Shown here: positions 59,201 to 64,000 of the stretch, piece by piece
Numbering within the stretch: position 1 is the first letter of the stretch
Layout: each line of letters starts with the position of its first letter
DNA from: Whitmania pigra
Lineage: Eukaryota; Annelida; Clitellata; Hirudinida; Haemopidae
Assembly: GCA_021613335.1 (NCBI GenBank)
Contig: JAJTWR010000021.1
Coordinates: 1,197,501 to 1,261,500 of the forward strand
Direction of reading: 5' to 3'
Length of the DNA: 64,000 bases
The notes under the pieces: model-generated
What the model was told of the DNA's origin: nothing
Databases searched by the model: none
The model's input: only the letters and a program-made list of their open reading frames with translations
Translations under genes and position numbers: made by a program

Positions 59201-62200
59201 GCCCAAAAAATTAAATGAGTTTTGCATCTCAAGATTGATTGGTGGCCATTTGAAATTCTTGCTTGTCTTGAAGCTGTCCAACATTCTAATCTTCAAATTC
59301 AGTTTTTAATATCTACCGCTCAAAGATTTCTAACAAAATTGGGAAACTGCTTTCTAAATCAAACGGAAAAACATGAAACAAAAGACCTTCTGTCGAATGC
59401 TATGCGTCGAGAGAAAATGAGCATTGTGAAGCTGCTCACTATCGGCAGTAATGGCCTAAAGTTATTTAAACAGATTATTATATTTATTGATTTGTAGGCT
59501 CATCTGAAAGTATTGGAGGAATGATTATCATTTGGGTTTCAAATCTCTGAACACCCAACGAAATATTTTCCCCCAAAAAAGGCACAGGTATGCAGATGAA
59601 GCTAATTGAGGATGTTTTTCCTTTACCGAGCCACAACAAAAAAAAAACAGAAAATAAGGAAAATAAGGAATAAAAAAAACCGAAGAGGAAAGTCTTGATT
59701 GAAGTTCATCCTTATCAAACCAAATGCCTTTATTTAAACAGAAGGAATTAAGGTAGATGGCAAGCAATGACAACAAGACTGGAATTATTAAATATTAAAT
59801 GGTTAATAAATGAAGAAATATATTTGTAGCAGTCTAAAGATTTTGGTTAAAGATAGTTTTTTTTTTAAATCCCAAAATCTTGGGTAACATGATAATGGAA
59901 GCATGAAACAATTTGTGATATTATGATCCTCATAACATAACCTAAGCAACGCTAACAGATGATAAAAATGATGATGGTGATGATGACGATTACGACGTTA
60001 ACAGAAATAACAGAAACAAGAAGATGTTAAGATGTCAACCTCACAAAGCAGTAGTTCCTCTCCACGTGACCATCGGAATGAAGCAAACAGAATCCAAACT
60101 TGAACTTGCTGTTTATGTCCGTCATGACAAAAGTAAAATACTCCTGTTCGCATCTGGTGGAGGAATAAGACATCATCGTTATCATCATCGTCACTATTTA
60201 CCATAATCTTCTTCATCAGTGCTTTTTAAGTGAAGGCTTTGCAAGCATTTCACCAGGTAGTGAATGAGTGAAGAGTGAAATGAAGTATTTGAAATAATTA
60301 TTGTTGATTCCAACATGTTTAAATGAAAAAGATGATGAAAAAACCACAAAATGAGAACCTGTTGAATATGATTTCCATTGACATACAAAATTAATGTCCT
60401 GTTGTGTAACATCAACAAACCATTCAATGGCCTCAAAAATACATGGTTATTACTCATGATGATTTTAGTGATTCTCGCATGTGGCATTACTAAACAATGT
60501 TATTGTATCATCATCATAGTCAGATCTCCCCATCATCATCATCACTAGCAGAAGCAACAACAAAAACAATGTTAAAAGCACAATGGAATTGAAATGAATT
60601 ATTCAAAAGCATCTTAAATAGACTACAACTTTTAAATTTAGATAGCTATGAAAATCGTAGATACTGATGATGATGATGGCCATTGGTTGAAGGCAGCGAC
60701 CCCACCACCACCATCACCACCATCATCATCATCGTTCAGTCATTCATATAACCAATTAATCTACTCGTCATTTAATTACAGTTTAATACAAATGGCACAA
60801 GAGAAAATTCAAGAATGAAAGTAATTAGCATAAACATGGCAGGCATGAAGGTCTCAAGAGAGAAAGTTCAACAAAGATGCTTTCCTCTTCTCAGTTTTAA
60901 TGAACCAAACCTCAATTGATGATGATGATGATGACGATGACATGCTCCATCAGCCACGTCGAGTTTACTATTTTAACCGTGATTTTGATTAAGCGGATAT
61001 TAAATCCAAAAACAACCACAACATTTCATCTAAACGACCAAATTCTACCTAATAAAGTCATTTTATTAGCTAAGACACCATTTAATGAAATAACATACAA
61101 ATAAATCAAAAAATGCAAATAATTTAATAAATCTCATTCCTCCAGTTATTCCTTTCAGAAGCTGCATATGGATAAGTATGTATAAGTGTGGTTAAACATA
61201 CATAAACATGAATAAACATGCATTTGTATGGATGAATGTGAATAAATGCAAATAAATAAGGAGAAATATAAATAGCAAATATTAAAATAAATAAAATTAT
61301 CGTTAGAAATAAAAACTTATCGGTGGCATTAATTCCTACCTATGTGACCCGATGGCATATGGGAAGGCAAACTTTAATGAAGGTTTGAGAACATCCTGTA
61401 AAACAATTAACATTCTTATGTGTCTACTTTTGAAAAAAATTCATTTTAATTATTTAATTATTTATTTATTATTCTCATTACTGTATATCATGTATATAAT
61501 TAATAAGTAATAGTTAAAGTAACTTTAAAATTTGTTCCAATAAATTGGAGCACAATTGAAACATTAATCTTTAAAACCATACTAAATGGACTTGTAAAAT
61601 TAAATTTATTGTTTATGATAAAATCCAAATCATCTATGGACTTTAATCAAATAAATAAATATATTCATAGGTGGCCATTAAGAATTTCAGGATTGCCTTT
61701 CAGTAATTCCAATTATTTCCACAATTTACTTTGTAAACGAATATAATACTTTGTAAATAAATAGTTAATAAAATCTGTAAACAACATCACAATTCATGAG
61801 TCAAAAAAGAATCAGTAATTAATTATCAAATAGCTGAATAGTTCACACCAGCAAGTGACTGAAAGTTTCATATAAAAATAAGATTAGTCTGATAGAGTAG
61901 GAGACCCAATAAATATGAGAAAGCAAACTTTTAATTGCACACAATTGTTCAGTAGCAAAGAGAAAGCTTGCTTTAGATTTATAAATGCAAAGTTAAATAA
62001 AGTATCTGAGGGTGTTTGAAAGTAGCCTATCAATTATTAAGAAAGCAAACATCTTAGAAATCATGTTAAATCAAAAGAAACCAGCCTCATCACTGAAATC
62101 CCTGGGGTAAAACCTCGCAACTCTGCCATGCTCCTCATCTCCTTGGGCTTCCCTAACAAATTCTATGAAAACTTCAAATATTTTATCTGGCTCTTGTCTG

Positions 62201-62477
62201 GAAAGCAAAATAATTGATCCGGTTACAATTTATGAATCTTCGGATCACATTGGTTAGTTAGAAATGAACGGATGAGGTTACTGATGTTCAGAAAATATAT
62301 AAAATTATGATTTAATAATAGAATCAACAACAAATCTTGAACACCAGTTCTTCAGTGATAAATAATGAATTAATTACAAATGCCTCTTAGAGGTAATCTC
62401 AATAATAATAATAATAATAATATAATAATAATAATAAACAATACAACATAAGATACTAACTTGAGTCTGGAACCCAT
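47671..62477 (-). CDS. DENND1: DENND1/connecdenn homologue, Rab-GEF, 19 exons
   Basis: DENN-domain guanine-exchange factor of the connecdenn group. In vertebrates these activate Rab35 at clathrin-coated pits and endosomes. Exons (minus): 62461-62477, 62086-62197, 61340-61395, 60040-60153, 57962-58127, 57293-57346, 56432-56493, 55624-55722, 53762-53812, 53394-53439, 52732-52833, 51993-52302, 51328-51428, 50772-50831, 50600-50659, 50203-50253, 49696-49787, 49062-49380, 47671-48852. Total 3,054 nt, 1,017 residues, all phases consistent; human DENND1A is about the same length. Start MGSRLK matches the family start. uDENN: KIFEVFIEFVREAQG, EYFTFVMTDINSKFKFGFC, LPWFEPFYPLL. cDENN: SILFERRILVFGS, QHLFIPILPPSLLDYC, APMPYIIGLH. 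dDENN: GDGVSKAFLAAMVSLIGGYR, QQFISDRLDIMN. The tail (from about residue 430) is disordered, with proline-rich and FDPL motifs. The exon 2 donor is GC (GAG|GCTGGT). Confidence 0.93.
50203..50831 (-). other. Three small symmetric lysine-rich DENND1 exons (14-16)
   Basis: Exons 14 (50772-50831, 60 nt), 15 (50600-50659, 60 nt) and 16 (50203-50253, 51 nt) all begin and end in phase 0 and are highly basic: KMLKRESKDKWTVFASK, KSKSKKTWKEIKFRLDDKK and HIKSSKLARQYK. They directly follow the dDENN domain. Skipping any of them keeps the frame, so they are candidates for alternative splicing. Human DENND1A also has a lysine-rich stretch just after the DENN module, possibly membrane-binding. Confidence 0.7.
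50923..51072 (+). repeat. tRNA-derived SINE, copy 5, in a DENND1 intron
   Basis: Plus strand, 5'-truncated: it begins at ACTGCGGTAATGGCAACGG, lacking the A box. The B box (CCGTTCGAAACCC) and the body CAGCCTGCACTGCC and GCATATGGCACTACATAAAT are present. It is antisense to DENND1, in the intron between exons 13 and 14. It is the only clear mobile element in the DENND1 gene. Confidence 0.8.
51930..51990. repeat. ATA/AAT microsatellite beside DENND1 exon 12
   Basis: A run of AAT/ATA units at about 51930-51985, immediately downstream (minus sense) of the exon 12 donor GTACGT. Unit-number changes here would alter the first bases of the intron but not the exon. Confidence 0.7.
53820..55620. other. 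DENND1 intron 8 with trinucleotide repeats
   Basis: Intron between DENND1 exons 8 and 9. It contains CAC/CAT repeats at about 54325-54391 and an AAT/AAC run at 55544-55620 that ends just before the exon 8 donor. The remainder has short open frames without family resemblance (54655-54858 and others). The plus strand is strikingly rich in CAA and CAT words, meaning the transcribed RNA is rich in UUG and AUG. Confidence 0.5.
56108..56275. repeat. Long ATC/GTC trinucleotide microsatellite
   Basis: About 165 bp of nearly pure ATC repeats with scattered GTC variants, in DENND1 intron 7. All three plus frames and the minus frames stay open, giving poly-His, poly-Ile and poly-Met pseudo-peptides that should not be taken as genes. 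Likely highly polymorphic. Confidence 0.9.
58128..62085. other. DENND1 introns 2-4, no element recognised
   Basis: Three introns totalling several kb around exons 3 and 4. They hold scattered CAT/GAT repeats (about 58330-58360, 60170-60195, 60690-60735, 60918-60940). A tandem imitation of CACCAGCACAACATATCAACAATT units occurs near 59100-59170. No transposase, reverse transcriptase or SINE box was seen. Confidence 0.45.
62396..62440. repeat. AAT microsatellite in DENND1 intron 1
   Basis: About 40 bp of AAT/ATA units some 20 bases past the exon 1 donor (AA|GTTAGT). No other function is apparent. Confidence 0.75.
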
Positions 62478-62499
62478 ACTGTATGGCACCTTAATCGGT

Positions 62500-64000
62500 A
62501 TCTCTGCAGATTGCAGTGACAATAATAAAAACTGATTCGTGAAGTTCACCAAGCTTATTCCAAAAAAATCCTTCAAAAGTTCAAAACTGTCATCAATTCC
62601 TCAAGAGCATGTGATCGATCAGAGAACTAATTCAAAAAGTCTCTCAGCAATCCTACCTCACTTCATAGCGAACTCACCATCCCCCTTAATCAACATCAGA
62701 CTAACTAGATAAATAGCAGTGTTATGATGGTCTTCAGTTGTATTAGAGGTGTGTCAATGTTACTAATTCATTTATCTCATATAAAGGTGTGTTAATTTAA
62801 ACTAACTATGAATAAAATTTCTTATAAAAACGAGCTAAAATTAATTTGTCACTTTATTGCGCTAATCCGATTTATTTCAATCATTATCTTCGTAATTTTT
62901 TAAAACAAAGTGTTTTCCCAATGTAAAATAAATTTATCAAAGTTAAATAATTTCTGGTGGCATTGAATATTCTGTTAAACTCGTTTCCTAATTTTATGCC
63001 GACGGGATTTCGTGGGTCCCTGTGGGCATATCACATGGTTGGCTAAACCCGTACGTCATGTTACACGTCCCTAACTCACTTTTTAAGACCAGACTGGATA
63101 AATTAATTCATTAGAATAAACTACTTGCATGAAGAGACGATAACACATCTGACACCACTTTTGATGAGTCACCACTGTAACGTTCTCAAGTTTCCAAAGC
63201 ACATGATGTCACATATTCCTGTTTGCGAACTATCTTACCCAATCCACTGATTCCCATCGCATACCGAGTTTCGATAAAATGGAGAAAAACAAGGCCAAAA
63301 TAAAATTGTCAACATCAAGTAATTTCTCAAGGAAATAAAATCCGATTTCATCTAAAACGGAGAAACAAAATAAAAAATATTGTGAAGGCTTTATTAATAA
63401 CATTTACGCTAACAACCTAAACATGATCATGATAGAGGTGCTTTAAGGATGTTACGCGCTTCAGCTTTTGATAAAAGGAAGGATTTCGCCTTCTAGCTTT
63501 CTCCGCTTTGACAAAACCCAACACTACTCAGCACAACAAATCCACGACGAAATTCAGTGGATTAAATTCAGTTATTAAAAATTGTCATAAAAGGATTTAT
63601 TTCTAGAAAAATATTTCAATGAAGATGTTTCTCAATCAACGTCTGGTCAGAAAGGCATTTGTAGCTAAATAAAATTTGTAAGCTTTGCATTGTTCTCTCA
63701 TCTAATGGTGCAGCTCTAAGGAAAACTAAAATCTGTAACAACCAAACGGATGTTTAAAAGTTGCAGTAATAAAATAGATTCACATCTGAATGTTCTACAT
63801 TTGAGAAATCAAACGACGATAATTAACCGACACAACATGTTGAAGAAATTGATTGGATCTCCTCCATCTCCTACCCTTCCAAAATCCAAACATTTTCCAA
63901 TACTGGAAATTAATATCTTCACAAAAAATGTATATACACCCATTGAAAAGAGAACGACTGAAGCATGAAAGTAGCCAGAAAAACGATGACGAGAGGGATA
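62500..64000. other. Region upstream of DENND1, no gene recognised
   Basis: Should contain the DENND1 5' leader and promoter if the coding start at 62477 is right. A somewhat GC-richer patch with CpGs lies at about 62990-63075. A 72-codon plus-strand frame at 63750-63968 has no recognisable family and could be chance or a partial exon of a gene beyond the right edge. Confidence 0.3.

Noticed and set aside
60194..60487. A 97-codon minus-strand frame upstream of DENND1 exon 4
   Set aside because: No splice or homology support; exon 4 itself lies in a different frame at 60040-60153.
63750..63968. A 72-codon plus-strand frame near the right edge
   Set aside because: No recognisable family or splice context; kept only as a note in the upstream region.

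Overview
This is a eukaryotic window, almost certainly an invertebrate animal. The evidence is AT-rich intergenic DNA, spliced multi-exon genes, metazoan-specific protein families (a polycystin-1-type receptor-channel and a connecdenn/DENND1 Rab-GEF), a Pol III tRNA gene, and a dense load of hAT, piggyBac, Tc1/mariner, LINE, Ty3/gypsy and tRNA-derived SINE remnants. I cannot assign a phylum from sequence alone.

Layout. Positions 1-2600: no gene recognised, with a GC-richer promoter-like stretch around 600-900. 2600-3420: dispersed repeats, a tRNA-Gly(CCC) gene on the minus strand, and a hAT transposase fragment. 4338-5957 (minus): an intronless LSG1 gene, a circularly permuted GTPase for 60S ribosome maturation. 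6414-7306: a short degenerate hAT element. 8789-9773 (minus): a tentative two-exon gene for a 139-residue unrecognised protein, whose start codon lies about 160 bp head-to-head from the next gene. 9938-46772 (plus): one large gene that I rebuilt as about 40 exons, all phase-consistent and giving about 2,204 residues. It encodes a signal peptide, WSC domain, about six EGF-like modules, a long unassigned ectodomain, a GAIN/GPS region, TM1, PLAT, TM2-6, a polycystin (TOP) extracellular domain and TM7-11. This is the polycystin-1 architecture. Its introns hold most of the mobile elements. 47671-62477 (minus): a complete 19-exon DENND1 homologue of about 1,017 residues, with uDENN, cDENN and dDENN followed by a tail carrying SH3, AP-2 and clathrin-type motifs. 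62500-64000: upstream DNA with nothing identified.

The two big genes converge; their likely poly(A) signals lie about 45 bp apart near 47.0 kb.

Most notable observations: (1) six introns in the two genes are best explained by GC rather than GT donors, about one in ten; (2) the polycystin GPS motif has lost the usual His-Leu-Thr cleavage triplet; (3) a nested stack of transposons (a hAT holding a piggyBac and a second hAT, all with readable target-site duplications) ends about 24 bp upstream of the first PLAT exon; (4) two near-identical internally deleted hAT copies sit about 5 kb apart in opposite orientation. The exon models are hand-built from reading frames, splice dinucleotides and remembered family patterns. 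They were not tested against transcripts or databases.
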